Shown here: positions 7,713-15,749 of the stretch, piece after piece
Numbering within the stretch: the stretch's first letter is position 1
Layout of the letters: every line of letters begins with the position of its first letter
Notes under the pieces: generated by a model
Seen by the model: only the letters and a program-made list of their open reading frames with translations
The model's database searches: none
What the model was told of the DNA's origin: nothing
Source of the DNA: Candidatus Nitrosopumilus sp.
GTDB taxonomy: Archaea; Thermoproteota; Nitrososphaeria; Nitrososphaerales; Nitrosopumilaceae
Direction: 5' to 3'
Assembly: GCA_003702525.1 (NCBI GenBank)
Contig: REGJ01000009.1
Location: 1 to 35,822, forward strand
DNA length: 35,822 bases
Translations under genes and position numbers: made by a program

Positions 7713-8398
7713 TATTGCACTACCTCAACTGAAGCAGAACCTTTGGTTATAGAACCTAATCTGTCTATCACGTTTGGCCTTGCTGCAGCGGGTATTTCAA
7801 GTATTGCTTTTAGAGAACCATTATTTTGCCATTCTTCTTTTTTCAGAGAACCTACTGACTTTAGAACAGCATATGATTGTGAAGCATATTGTGCTGGGAT
7901 GACAATCTCTAATTGCAAATTCTCAGATTTTAGAGCAATTATTGAACGAAGACTATCTACAATGTCTTTTACTTGTTCATCAACACTTTTTTGTGGATCA
8001 ACTGAAACTCTTCCATCTTTCATTGCTTGCTCAACTCTCAAAGGTGGGTGAGGCAAGTGAGTTTTAGGATCGACATAGGTCTTTGCAATGTATGCTACAA
8101 TCTGTTTTTTCTTGTCTTCAATCATCTTTCGTCTTTGATCAGTTGTAAGATTAAGATCACCTTTTTGCATAATAATCTGAGCAATCTCAGTTTGATCTTC
8201 AGTTTTGAAAGCTTTGAGTAGTTTTTCAGTGGAAGGTTTTGTTCCCTTTCCTGAATCAGTGTAGATGTCTTCAGAAACCAAAATTGCTGCAATGTCTTTT
8301 TTCTTTCCAAGCTTGTACTCTAGTGCTGGATCTGGTTTTACCAATATCTCAAATTTCTCTCCTTCAAAAGAGAACCTTGCAACTGTTACATCGGCCAT
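7712..8398 (-). CDS. sdo1: Ribosome maturation protein SBDS (Sdo1)
   Basis: A 228-residue protein with the three-domain SBDS layout: N-terminal FYSH domain (~1-90), central helical domain (~95-160) and C-terminal ferredoxin-like domain (~165-228). In eukaryotes SBDS releases eIF6/Tif6 from the 60S subunit; the archaeal protein is thought to act in large-subunit maturation. It is the first gene of the exosome operon. The proteasome alpha-subunit gene that commonly precedes SBDS in euryarchaea is not present. The minus-strand sequence around 8427 is TATA-like, so the operon promoter probably lies just upstream of 8398. Confidence 0.94.
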   Translation of the reverse strand: MADVTVARFSFEGEKFEILVKPDPALEYKLGKKKDIAAILVSEDIYTDSGKGTKPSTEKLLKAFKTEDQTEIAQIIMQKGDLNLTTDQRRKMIEDKKKQIVAYIAKTYVDPKTHLPHPPLRVEQAMKDGRVSVDPQKSVDEQVKDIVDSLRSIIALKSENLQLEIVIPAQYASQSYAVLKSVGSLKKEEWQNNGSLKAILEIPAAARPNVIDRLGSITKGSASVEVVQ

Positions 8399-8473
8399 TT
8401 CTAATGGTTATAGAATAATTTGGTATTTATCTCAACCTAAATCAGACATGAAAAAATTGGAAATTTTTCAAAG

Positions 8474-8483
8474 TTAATTAAAA
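8474..8483 (+). promoter_or_regulatory. TATA box of the histidine kinase gene
   Basis: TTAATTAAAA is centred about 28 bases before ATG 8507, consistent with leaderless transcription. The 108-base region between the divergent SBDS and kinase starts holds nothing else I can support. Confidence 0.5.
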
Positions 8484-8506
8484 ACCACTCCAAAATTAGG
8501 ATTAAA

Positions 8507-10153
8507 ATGAAAATTGATAGTTTGCCATGGGTAGTTTTCGGGATATCAATGTTGATTAGTACAATAGTTTTTTCTATATTTCTTGTAGAAAAAAGTATTC
8601 ATGATGAAAAAGAATTTCAAACGATTACAGAAAATTTTGAGAAACGCATCCTAGTCAAAATTGAAACAAGTGAGCAGATACTAATGGGCTTTAAAGCATT
8701 CTTTGCAGGATCTGAAAAAGTAGAACCAGATGAATTTGAGAGTTTTTTTAAGATTCAAAATATTGAAAACAGATTTCCAGAAATTCAAGGAATTGGATTT
8801 ATTGAATATATTATAGATGAAGATAGAAAAAATGTAATCAATCAAGAATGGGAAAAGTTGGGATTAGATTATAGAATTCATCCAGAAGGAGTCAGAGAAG
8901 AATATTTTCCAGTTACTCTTTTACAACCAGTTAATTACAGAAATGAACGTGCAATAGGATATGACATCAACACTGAAAAAATTAGACAAGACGCAATTGA
9001 AAATGCAATTCTAACTAGAGAACAAACAGTGACAGGCAAAATTATCCTAGTTCAAGAAACAGAAGAAGATGTTCAATTTGGTTTTTTGATTCTCTTGCCT
9101 GTGCATGATATAGATAAAACTAGTGAAAATTATGGTGAACTTTTGGGATTTATCTATTCTGTATATAGAATGAATGATTTTATTGAAGGAATTTTTGTTC
9201 CAACAGATGTTGAACATCTAAGGCATGTACAGATGCAAATTTATGATAACATAAAAGCAGAAGAGAATCTATTTTTCGATTCAGGAAATTTACAATCATT
9301 TGAGGGGGAAAAACACTTTGTTGATATTAAAACCATTTCGTTTGGTAATAGAGATTGGGTATTAAGTTTTCAAGGAGAGACAACTCATGGCACATCACTT
9401 ATTGAACTAGCAGGAGTAGGAATGCTTGATTATGGATTAAGTATTCTATTTACTTATGTTACAATTCTTCTAACAAAAAATATTCAATTATCAAGAAAAA
9501 TTACAAAGAAGGAAAAAATCGCAGTTATTGGAGAAATTTCAAGTAGACTTGCGCACGATATCAGAAATCCATTATCAAATATTCGAATGAGTATAGAATT
9601 GCTACAAAAAGAAAAAGTCATTAATGAAAATCAAGAATTTTTTAATAAATGTAATATTATACAAAAAAATGTCGATAGAATATCTCATCAAGTCGATAAT
9701 GTTTTAGATTTTGTTAGAAGTCGGCCCATAGAAAAAAAGGATATGAGTGTAAAAGAATGTATTTCTGAAGGAATTCAAGAAGCAAAAATTCCCAATAACA
9801 TCAAAGTAATTCTAGTCGGAGATTATCAAACAATTCAAGGGGATCCAATTCAACTTGAAATTGTTTTTAGAAATTTGTTAATTAATTCGATTCAAGCAAT
9901 AGGCAAAAAATTAGGAACAATTAAAATTACAATTAATGATGAGGGCGATTTTCTAAAGATTGTTTTTGAAGATTCAGCACAAATGTTATCACAGGATCAA
10001 ATTGAAAATATTTTTGAGCCACTATCCACGACAAAAGAGAAAGGTACAGGGCTTGGATTAGTGAGTTGTAAACAAATTGTTGAAAGTCACGGAGGAGAGA
10101 TTTTTGCCAAGGCAGATCCAACTAGATTCATTATCAAGTTGCCAAAACAATAA
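8507..10153 (+). CDS. CHASE-domain sensor histidine kinase, orphan
   Basis: A 548-residue membrane kinase. TM1 at ~8-28 and TM2 at ~306-326 flank an extracytoplasmic CHASE-like sensor (~40-260) with the recognisable FPEIQGIGFIEYI and PVTLLQP segments. The cytoplasmic part has a HisKA domain with phospho-acceptor His350 (LAHDIRNP) and a HATPase domain with an N box (NLLINSIQAIG) and an intact G2 box (GTGLGL). The G1 box, usually DxGxG, reads DSAQM, so both glycines are missing although Asp remains. No response regulator is adjacent, and both flanking genes run the other way, so this is a monocistronic orphan. The ligand is unknown; CHASE domains in other organisms bind small molecules such as cytokinins or peptides. 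Confidence 0.93.
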   Translation: MKIDSLPWVVFGISMLISTIVFSIFLVEKSIHDEKEFQTITENFEKRILVKIETSEQILMGFKAFFAGSEKVEPDEFESFFKIQNIENRFPEIQGIGFIEYIIDEDRKNVINQEWEKLGLDYRIHPEGVREEYFPVTLLQPVNYRNERAIGYDINTEKIRQDAIENAILTREQTVTGKIILVQETEEDVQFGFLILLPVHDIDKTSENYGELLGFIYSVYRMNDFIEGIFVPTDVEHLRHVQMQIYDNIKAEENLFFDSGNLQSFEGEKHFVDIKTISFGNRDWVLSFQGETTHGTSLIELAGVGMLDYGLSILFTYVTILLTKNIQLSRKITKKEKIAVIGEISSRLAHDIRNPLSNIRMSIELLQKEKVINENQEFFNKCNIIQKNVDRISHQVDNVLDFVRSRPIEKKDMSVKECISEGIQEAKIPNNIKVILVGDYQTIQGDPIQLEIVFRNLLINSIQAIGKKLGTIKITINDEGDFLKIVFEDSAQMLSQDQIENIFEPLSTTKEKGTGLGLVSCKQIVESHGGEIFAKADPTRFIIKLPKQ

Positions 10154-10630
10154 TCATTGTTTAGAGTTGTAAAGTAATTCAAGAGTTTTTTTTATGATAT
10201 TGGAATGATCAGCATCAATTTCAGTGGTAATCGTCAAGAGATGTTTCTCATCGATTGGAAATGTGATTCGTTTGATTTTGTTATATTCAGCCAAGGCATA
10301 TTTTGCAGGACCAATTTTGTGTTCAATGTTTTTTCTAGTCTGCCATCTTTGGGATGTATAGTAGTGCATCATCTGCAGCTCTTCATCACTTAGAATTGGA
10401 GTTATATCGGATCTAAAACCACCAGCAATCTTGACACCAGTATTATGTTGAATTGCAGCATATCGGATTGAGGAATCTAAATTCAAAATATCAGAATATT
10501 GTTTTTTAAAATCCATGGGTCCTCTAGAAGAAAATCGGACTTGAGTATTATCCCAAAATGGAAGCATCCCACACACAAAACTAGCTAGATTTTTATGTGG
10601 ACTTTGAAGATTTTCATCAAGATTTGTCAT
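10154..10630 (-). CDS. Small lineage-specific protein (resembles thaumarchaeal DUF6659)
   Basis: A 158-residue cytoplasmic protein. The central pattern IRYAAIQHNTGVKIAGGF, followed by LSDEELQMMHYYTSQRW, a GPAKYALAEY helix and a final strand KHLLTITTEID, resembles the small roadblock/profilin-like family that I recall as DUF6659, abundant in Nitrosopumilus genomes; this is recognition from memory without a search. The ATG at 10630 lies within the rpoD start region, so the divergent genes overlap at their 5' ends. An internal ATG at 10566 would remove 21 residues and the overlap. The 3' end abuts the histidine kinase stop codon, with no spacer between the convergent genes. A signalling-adaptor role would suit the fold but is unproven. 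Confidence 0.75.
   Translation of the reverse strand: MTNLDENLQSPHKNLASFVCGMLPFWDNTQVRFSSRGPMDFKKQYSDILNLDSSIRYAAIQHNTGVKIAGGFRSDITPILSDEELQMMHYYTSQRWQTRKNIEHKIGPAKYALAEYNKIKRITFPIDEKHLLTITTEIDADHSNIIKKTLELLYNSKQ
10590..10597 (+). promoter_or_regulatory. TATA box of rpoD
   Basis: TTTTTATG lies about 27-30 bases before TTG 10624, inside the coding sequence of the divergent gene. It supports TTG 10624 over the GTG at 10597, which falls in the TATA element itself. Confidence 0.45.
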
Positions 10631-11262
10631 CCTTAGAAGTAATTAGCAAAGATAATCAAAAAATAGCTTTAAAGCTCAAAGGCGTACCATTACAATATGC
10701 AAATGCCCTAAGACGTGTTTGCCTCAATGGTGTCCCAATCTTTGCAGTTGATACGGTTGATATTATTGAAAATTCATCAGTTTTACCAGATGAAGGTTTA
10801 GCACATAGATTGGGTCTCATTCCACTCAAAACAGACTCGAGTAGATTCAACGAGCCATCAAAGTGTGAGTGTCAAAGTGATACAGGATGTTCAAACTGTA
10901 AGGTAATGTTAGTTTTGGATTCTGGAGATTCAGATGTCACTAGAACAGTTCTATCAAACGAATTATCATCTGAAGACGACTCTATTACCCCAACATCAGA
11001 CAAAATTCCAATTGTAGAACTTGCACCAGGCCAAAGAATCAAGGTTGAATGCTATGCAAGACTTGGACGTGGTACAGAGCACGCAAAATGGAATTCTGCA
11101 AATGTTTCAATGTTAACTGAGACAGATAAGGAAGATGAGAGAATTCTTACTGTTGAATCAACTGGCGCACTTAATCCTGAGCAAATTATCTTGTCAGGAG
11201 TAGAAGAAGTAGGTCACAGATTAGACGAATTCAAAGATACAATCGGCCAAATCAGCGAATAG
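10624..11262 (+). CDS. rpoD: DNA-directed RNA polymerase subunit D (Rpb3/alpha-like)
   Basis: A 212-residue subunit that nucleates RNA polymerase assembly with subunit L. Family hallmarks are GVPLQYANALRRVCL, DEGLAHRLGLIPL and the closing ALNPEQIILSGVEE. The Cys-rich loop CECQSDTGCSNC (about residues 79-90) matches the zinc loop of eukaryotic Rpb3. The extra ferredoxin-like 3Fe-4S/4Fe-4S insert of Sulfolobus and many methanogen RpoD proteins is absent, which explains the short length. I prefer TTG 10624 (MSSLEVISKD...) because it aligns with the start of known archaeal RpoD and follows a TATA-like element; GTG 10597 would add nine residues. It heads an operon with eL18, uL13 and uS9. Confidence 0.93.
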   Translation: MSSLEVISKDNQKIALKLKGVPLQYANALRRVCLNGVPIFAVDTVDIIENSSVLPDEGLAHRLGLIPLKTDSSRFNEPSKCECQSDTGCSNCKVMLVLDSGDSDVTRTVLSNELSSEDDSITPTSDKIPIVELAPGQRIKVECYARLGRGTEHAKWNSANVSMLTETDKEDERILTVESTGALNPEQIILSGVEEVGHRLDEFKDTIGQISE

Positions 11263-11272
11263 AAAGCATATA

Positions 11273-11281
11273 CGTTATATT
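11273..11281 (+). promoter_or_regulatory. TATA box of the eL18 gene
   Basis: TTATATTTG lies about 28 bases before ATG 11306, in the 43-base gap after rpoD. It suggests that the ribosomal genes also have their own promoter besides readthrough from rpoD. Confidence 0.5.
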
Positions 11282-11305
11282 TGGGTTTTAAACCGCATTA
11301 TTCAC

Positions 11306-11653
11306 ATGACTAATCAAGTAGTTATACGCATGGCAAAGGATCTAAAATCTGCATCAGCTAAAAACGATGCTCCAATCTGGGCAAAACTAGCCGAATATGC
11401 ACTAAAGCCATCTATTGCCAGAAGAGACATCAACTTGAATAAAATCGCTAAACTAACTAAAGAAAACGATACTGTCGTATTTCCAGGAAAAGTTCTTGGA
11501 ACAGGCAATGTACCTCATAAAATCACATTATGCTCATTTTCAATTTCAAATTCTGCAGCAACCAAAATTATTGAAAATGGTGGAAAACTAATCAGTTATT
11601 CAGAACTAATCGAGCAGAACCCAACTGGAAAAGGAGTCGTATTACTTGGCTAG
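11306..11653 (+). CDS. rpl18e: Large-subunit ribosomal protein eL18 (L18e)
   Basis: A 115-residue protein of the eL18/uL15 fold. Supporting segments are SARRD-like IARRDINLNKIAKL, VVFPGKVLGTGNV and the C-terminal NPTGKGVVLLG, the last typical of L18e. It follows rpoD as in most archaea. ATG 11306 sits 28 bases after a TATA box, and a second ATG at residue 9 is possible. It overlaps the uL13 start by 8 bases. Confidence 0.94.
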   Translation: MTNQVVIRMAKDLKSASAKNDAPIWAKLAEYALKPSIARRDINLNKIAKLTKENDTVVFPGKVLGTGNVPHKITLCSFSISNSAATKIIENGGKLISYSELIEQNPTGKGVVLLG

Positions 11654-12110
11654 TCAAGAGACAGTTGTTAGAACTGACAGACCAATTGTAGTAGATGCCA
11701 CCAATCACATTGCAGGTAGACTATCATCAAATGTCGCAAAATTACTAAAACAAGGACACAGAGTTTCAATTGTAAACTGTGAGAAAATCATGTACAGTGG
11801 AACTAGATCAAACTTGATTAAAGAATATAGAGAATTTTTAGAGATTAACAGTATCATCAATCCAAAACATGGACCTGTACACTACAGAAGACCAGATACA
11901 ATCATCACAAAAATGATTCGTCAAATGTTACCATATGATAGAAAACCATCAGGTAAAGAATCAATTAAAAGACTAAGAGCATACATTGGTTCTCCAAAAG
12001 AACTAAAATCACTTGAGAAGATTCAATTTGAGAAAGCAAAAATTAAAAAATCACCATCAAACTATACCACGATGGGAGAATTGTGCAGAGTAATAGGGTG
12101 GACTGAATGA
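11646..12110 (+). CDS. rpl13: Large-subunit ribosomal protein uL13
   Basis: A 154-residue protein. The conserved uL13 core DATNHIAGRLSSNVAKLL (~17-34), GPVHYRRPDTII and MIRQMLPYDRKPSGKES are clear. The start is TTG 11646, overlapping the end of the eL18 gene by 8 bases; no ATG or GTG precedes the conserved core in frame. It overlaps uS9 by ATGA, so eL18, uL13 and uS9 are read as one coupled block. Confidence 0.95.
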   Translation: MASQETVVRTDRPIVVDATNHIAGRLSSNVAKLLKQGHRVSIVNCEKIMYSGTRSNLIKEYREFLEINSIINPKHGPVHYRRPDTIITKMIRQMLPYDRKPSGKESIKRLRAYIGSPKELKSLEKIQFEKAKIKKSPSNYTTMGELCRVIGWTE

Positions 12111-12556
12111 CAACACCAAAAACTGAAATCTATTTTGCAACTAGAAAGACATCTAGTGCACACGTTTACATTACTAAAGGACAAGGTAAAGTTAGAATTA
12201 ACAACGTTCCAGTTGAAATGATTCCACAGGAAACTGCTCGTGAAGTAATTTTAGCACCACTTGAAATCACTGGCGATTTGAGAGACAAAATTGACATCTC
12301 TGTTAGAGTAAGAGGTGGAGGTTTCATGGGACAAGCAAGTGCTGTTGCAACTGCAATCTCTAGAGCACTAACAGGATGGACCAAATCAAAGAAAGATCCA
12401 AAAGATCATCCATTCCCAAAATCAACCAGAGAAGACCTTAGAAAAAGAATCACAGATTATGACAAATACCTAATCAGCGGTGATGCCAGAAGAAAAGAGC
12501 CAAAGAAGTTTGGCGGACCTGGCGCAAGAAGAAGAAAGCAAAAATCATACCGTTAG
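12107..12556 (+). CDS. rps9: Small-subunit ribosomal protein uS9
   Basis: A 149-residue protein. The signature GGGFMGQASAVATAISRAL (~65-83) and the C-terminal basic tail ending KQKSYR, which reaches the P-site tRNA in ribosome structures, identify uS9. ATG overlaps the uL13 stop by four bases. In many archaea rpoN follows uS9; here a sugar nucleotidyltransferase follows after three bases instead. Confidence 0.95.
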   Translation: MTTPKTEIYFATRKTSSAHVYITKGQGKVRINNVPVEMIPQETAREVILAPLEITGDLRDKIDISVRVRGGGFMGQASAVATAISRALTGWTKSKKDPKDHPFPKSTREDLRKRITDYDKYLISGDARRKEPKKFGGPGARRRKQKSYR

Positions 12557-12559
12557 ACT

Positions 12560-13279
12560 GTGAAGGCAATAATTTTAGCCGGTGGCAAAGGTACACGAGG
12601 CAAGCCATATACAGAATTCTTTCCCAAAGCAATGACCCCAATCAATGGAAAGCCAGTCATTGACTATGTGATAAGATATCTCCAGAAATTCAGTTTCGTA
12701 AAAGAGATAATCATAATTTCAGATTTTAATGGTCTTGGAGGACAAATCAAAAACTATTACGGAAATCAAAAAAATATCTCCTTTGTTCAAGACTCTCAAA
12801 GTGGAACTGGGGGAGACTTGTTACACATTGAGAAGAAACTCAAAGGGGAATCAGAGTTTGTGTTATGGTTTGTAGATAATTTGTGTGCAATAGATCTCAA
12901 AAAGATGAAAGAGATATTTACCAAAAAGAAGAGTTCTGCATGTATTGCAACTAGAACAAAGAGAAAAGAAGAGACAGGATTTGCAGTAGTAGAAGATGGA
13001 GTCATTACAGAATTCAAAGAAAAACCTGTTATGAAATTACAATTGTCTGAATGTTTGGGAGTCTATATGCTTGGAAAAGACATTATACAAAAAATAAAGG
13101 TAAAGAAGAAACAAAAAGAGATCAATCTTTCCTATGATATTTTACAACAGTTGTCAAAAGAAGGAAAGATCAGTGCTTTTGATATTGGTAATAATGAATG
13201 GATTGATGCAGAGTCTCCTTCATATTTGGAGAGAAATCAAAAAACCGTAAAGAAGATCATAAAACAGATGGGACTGTAG
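12560..13279 (+). CDS. Sugar-phosphate nucleotidyltransferase family protein
   Basis: A 239-residue GT-A-fold nucleotidyltransferase. The N terminus MKAIILAGGKGTRGKPYTE carries the nucleotide-binding GGxGTR signature, and FFPKAMTPINGKPVIDYVI the PK..PI.GKP motif typical of glucose-1-phosphate or mannose-1-phosphate nucleotidylyltransferases. WFVDNL stands where DGD/GDN-type metal-binding residues are common, and EFKEKP is also family-typical. There is no C-terminal left-handed beta-helix, so it makes only the NDP-sugar. The sugar cannot be told from sequence. GTG 12560 is three bases after rps9, an odd place for such a gene, and its 3' end overlaps leuD on the other strand by 23 bases. Confidence 0.88.
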   Translation: MKAIILAGGKGTRGKPYTEFFPKAMTPINGKPVIDYVIRYLQKFSFVKEIIIISDFNGLGGQIKNYYGNQKNISFVQDSQSGTGGDLLHIEKKLKGESEFVLWFVDNLCAIDLKKMKEIFTKKKSSACIATRTKRKEETGFAVVEDGVITEFKEKPVMKLQLSECLGVYMLGKDIIQKIKVKKKQKEINLSYDILQQLSKEGKISAFDIGNNEWIDAESPSYLERNQKTVKKIIKQMGL

Positions 13280-13841
13280 ACTGTTTTTCAAATTCAGAAA
13301 TCTTATCTTCAAACTGGTATGTTTGTGCAATATCATCTAGTCCTTCTAAGAGAATCTTCTTTTTGTGAGAGTCTATATCAAAATGTATCTCATCTGAAGA
13401 GGTTTTGATTGTTTGATTTTCCAAATCAACTTCAATTGGTTCAGACTCTTGTTGTAATTTCTCAACAATATTTTGTTCAAGTGAAATGGGCAAGATTCCA
13501 TTCTTGAAGCAGTTGCTAAAGAAGATGTCAGCAAATGAAGGTGAAATTATTACTGAAAATCCATAGTCTTGGAGTGCCCATACGGCATGCTCTCGGCTAG
13601 AACCACAGCCAAAATTGTCGCCTGCAACCAAGATTTTGGAATTATCATATTTTGAGTCGTTTAGGACAAAATCAGATTTTGGGTGCTCATTTTCATCATA
13701 TCTCCAATTAAAGAACAGAAATTTTCCAAATCCAGACTTTTGTACTAATTTTAGAAATTGTTTTGGTACAATCTGATCAGTATCAACATTAACTTTGTCA
13801 AGTGGAGTTACAATGCTTTTTGTTTTCTTGAAAGGCTCCAT
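13257..13841 (-). CDS. leuD: 3-isopropylmalate dehydratase small subunit, bacterial type
   Basis: A 194-residue swivel-domain subunit. VDTDQIVPKQFLKLVQKSGFG and [17 protein letters not shown] match the bacterial-type LeuD with its long substrate loop. Together with the large subunit encoded one base upstream it isomerises 2-isopropylmalate to 3-isopropylmalate in leucine synthesis. The length suits the bacterial type (~200 residues) rather than the archaeal (~160). The last 23 bases overlap the convergent nucleotidyltransferase gene. No leuA or leuB is nearby. Confidence 0.93.
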   Translation of the reverse strand: MEPFKKTKSIVTPLDKVNVDTDQIVPKQFLKLVQKSGFGKFLFFNWRYDENEHPKSDFVLNDSKYDNSKILVAGDNFGCGSSREHAVWALQDYGFSVIISPSFADIFFSNCFKNGILPISLEQNIVEKLQQESEPIEVDLENQTIKTSSDEIHFDIDSHKKKILLEGLDDIAQTYQFEDKISEFEKQSTVPSVL

Positions 13842-13842
13842 A

Positions 13843-15258
13843 CTAACTCAAATCCATCTTCCTTACATCAACAAAATGTCCATTGATTGCAGCAGCTGCT
13901 GCCATTACAGGACTGACCAAGTGAGTTCGTCCACCAGTTCCCTGTCTTCCTTCAAAGTTTCGATTTGAAGTACTTGCACATCTTTCTCCAGGAGATAAAA
14001 TGTCAGGATTCATTCCAAGACACATGCTACATCCTGCTTCTCTCCATTCAAAATTTGCATCAGTGAAAATTTTATCAAGACCCATCTCTTCAGCTTGTTT
14101 CTTTACCATTTGAGAACCAGGAACTACCATTGCACGAACATCTGAAGAAATTTTTTGCCCTTTGATTACTTTGGATGCTTCAATCAAATCTTCTAATCTT
14201 GCATTAGTACAAGAGCCAATGAACACTCTGTCAATTTTAATTTCTTCAATTGGTGTTCCAGCTTCAAGATCCATGTAATCAAGTGCTTTTTCTGCACCCT
14301 TCTTTTGATTAGAGTCACCTTTTGAAAATTCTTCAGGTGTTGGAACTGTTTCAGTTACATCACAAGTCATTCCAGGATTTGTTCCCCAGCTTACTTGAGG
14401 TGCAATATCATCAATGTGTAATGTAAATTGCTTTTCAAATTTTGCATCATCATCTGATTTTAGATTTTCTCTCCAATATTCCACAAGAGACTCATAGTTT
14501 TTTGGAGTGTACTGTCTGCCTCTAAGATAGTCATAGGTCTTCTCATCAGGGGCAATCAGTCCAGCACGTGCACCAGCCTCAATTGACATGTTACATATGG
14601 TCATTCTTTGCTCCATGGAAAGGTCTTCTATTCCCTCACCACGGTACTCAATTACGGTTCCAGTGCCACCACCAGTTCCAATATTTTTGATAATTGACAA
14701 TATGATATCTTTTGCAGTAACTGCATGAGGGTTCTTTCGCTTTCCTTCTACCCTAATTTCAAATGGTTTTGGCTTTTCTAGCCACAAAGTCTGAGATGCC
14801 AATACATGTTCCACTTCACTTGTTCCAATTCCAAATGCAAGAGCTCCAAATGCCCCATGAGTTGAGGTGTGACTATCACCGCATACAATAGTAGAACCGG
14901 GTAAAGTTATTCCAAGTTGAGGGCCAATGACATGAACAATTCCCTGATTAGGGCTGTTAATATCAAATAATTTGATTCCAAAATCTTGGCAGTTTTTTTC
15001 TAGTGTTTTAATTTGTACAGAGGAGGTTTGGTCTAATATTGGAAGTCCTCTGTCAGTTGTAGGAACATTATGATCCATTGTTGCAATGGTAAGATCAGGT
15101 CGTCTAACCTGTCTGTTATTCATCCTAAGACCATCAAAAGCCTGAGGAGAAGTTACTTCGTGAACCAGATGTCTATCAATGTAAATCAAAGATGGGCCGC
15201 TTTCTTTTCCAACAACAATGTGTGCATCCCAAATTTTTTCAAAAAGTGTTTTTCCCAT
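13843..15258 (-). CDS. leuC: 3-isopropylmalate dehydratase large subunit, bacterial type
   Basis: A 471-residue aconitase-superfamily subunit of bacterial LeuC length. The 4Fe-4S cluster cysteines are visible in [13 protein letters not shown] and [31 protein letters not shown] and [17 protein letters not shown] are further LeuC hallmarks. The N terminus [14 protein letters not shown] is also typical. It lies 8 bases after the archaeal-type small subunit gene, so both isomerases share one transcript. Likely a direct leucine-pathway enzyme; bacterial-type LeuC can also accept citramalate-derived substrates in isoleucine synthesis. Confidence 0.94.
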   Translation of the reverse strand: MGKTLFEKIWDAHIVVGKESGPSLIYIDRHLVHEVTSPQAFDGLRMNNRQVRRPDLTIATMDHNVPTTDRGLPILDQTSSVQIKTLEKNCQDFGIKLFDINSPNQGIVHVIGPQLGITLPGSTIVCGDSHTSTHGAFGALAFGIGTSEVEHVLASQTLWLEKPKPFEIRVEGKRKNPHAVTAKDIILSIIKNIGTGGGTGTVIEYRGEGIEDLSMEQRMTICNMSIEAGARAGLIAPDEKTYDYLRGRQYTPKNYESLVEYWRENLKSDDDAKFEKQFTLHIDDIAPQVSWGTNPGMTCDVTETVPTPEEFSKGDSNQKKGAEKALDYMDLEAGTPIEEIKIDRVFIGSCTNARLEDLIEASKVIKGQKISSDVRAMVVPGSQMVKKQAEEMGLDKIFTDANFEWREAGCSMCLGMNPDILSPGERCASTSNRNFEGRQGTGGRTHLVSPVMAAAAAINGHFVDVRKMDLS

Positions 15259-15266
15259 TTTGAATC

Positions 15267-15749
15267 CTATGGTTTGTAATTGAAGAGACCACCAGCATCA
15301 ATTATTTTTCCAATAATCTCAGAGAAGGGTTTCATCTTGTATGTTTGATTTTTTGTCAAGTTCTTGATTTCGTTTTTGCTAATGTCAATATCAATTTCAT
15401 CTCCTTCAGAGATTCCATTGTATGCATCTTCTTCAATTTCAATGGGTAACAAAAATGCGCCATCAACAGAATTTCTGTAAAAGATTCTGGCAAAAGATAA
15501 TGCAAGTACTGCCTTGACTCCAGAGTGTGATAATGCAATTGGAGCATGTTCACGAGATGAACCACAACCAAAATTCTTTCCAGACAAGATAAAATCACCT
15601 TCCTTTACTTTGGAATGAAAATCAGGATCCAATCCCTCCATGGCATGGGTTGCAAGTTCGGCATAATCATGAACCTTGAGGTATTGGCCAGGGATAATTA
15701 CATCAGTATCGATGTTGTCTCGTTCGTATTTTATGACGTTTCCTTTCAT
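15267..15749 (-). CDS. Archaeal-type isopropylmalate isomerase / homoaconitase small subunit
   Basis: A 160-residue swivel-domain subunit of the short archaeal LeuD/HacB type, with [12 protein letters not shown] and [18 protein letters not shown]. The substrate-specificity loop after the tyrosine reads YLKV (Y23-V26). In characterised methanogen proteins this loop distinguishes isopropylmalate isomerase from homoaconitase, an arginine favouring the dicarboxylic homoaconitate chain; the lysine here keeps a positive charge, so homoaconitase activity is plausible but not shown. A bacterial-type pair next door could already cover leucine. The start shares one base with the large-subunit gene stop. 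Confidence 0.88.
   Translation of the reverse strand: MKGNVIKYERDNIDTDVIIPGQYLKVHDYAELATHAMEGLDPDFHSKVKEGDFILSGKNFGCGSSREHAPIALSHSGVKAVLALSFARIFYRNSVDGAFLLPIEIEEDAYNGISEGDEIDIDISKNEIKNLTKNQTYKMKPFSEIIGKIIDAGGLFNYKP

Noticed and set aside
8399-8506. Possible small RNA or gene in the gap between SBDS and the kinase
   Set aside because: Only divergent TATA-like sequences are visible; no hairpin, box C/D motif or credible ORF.
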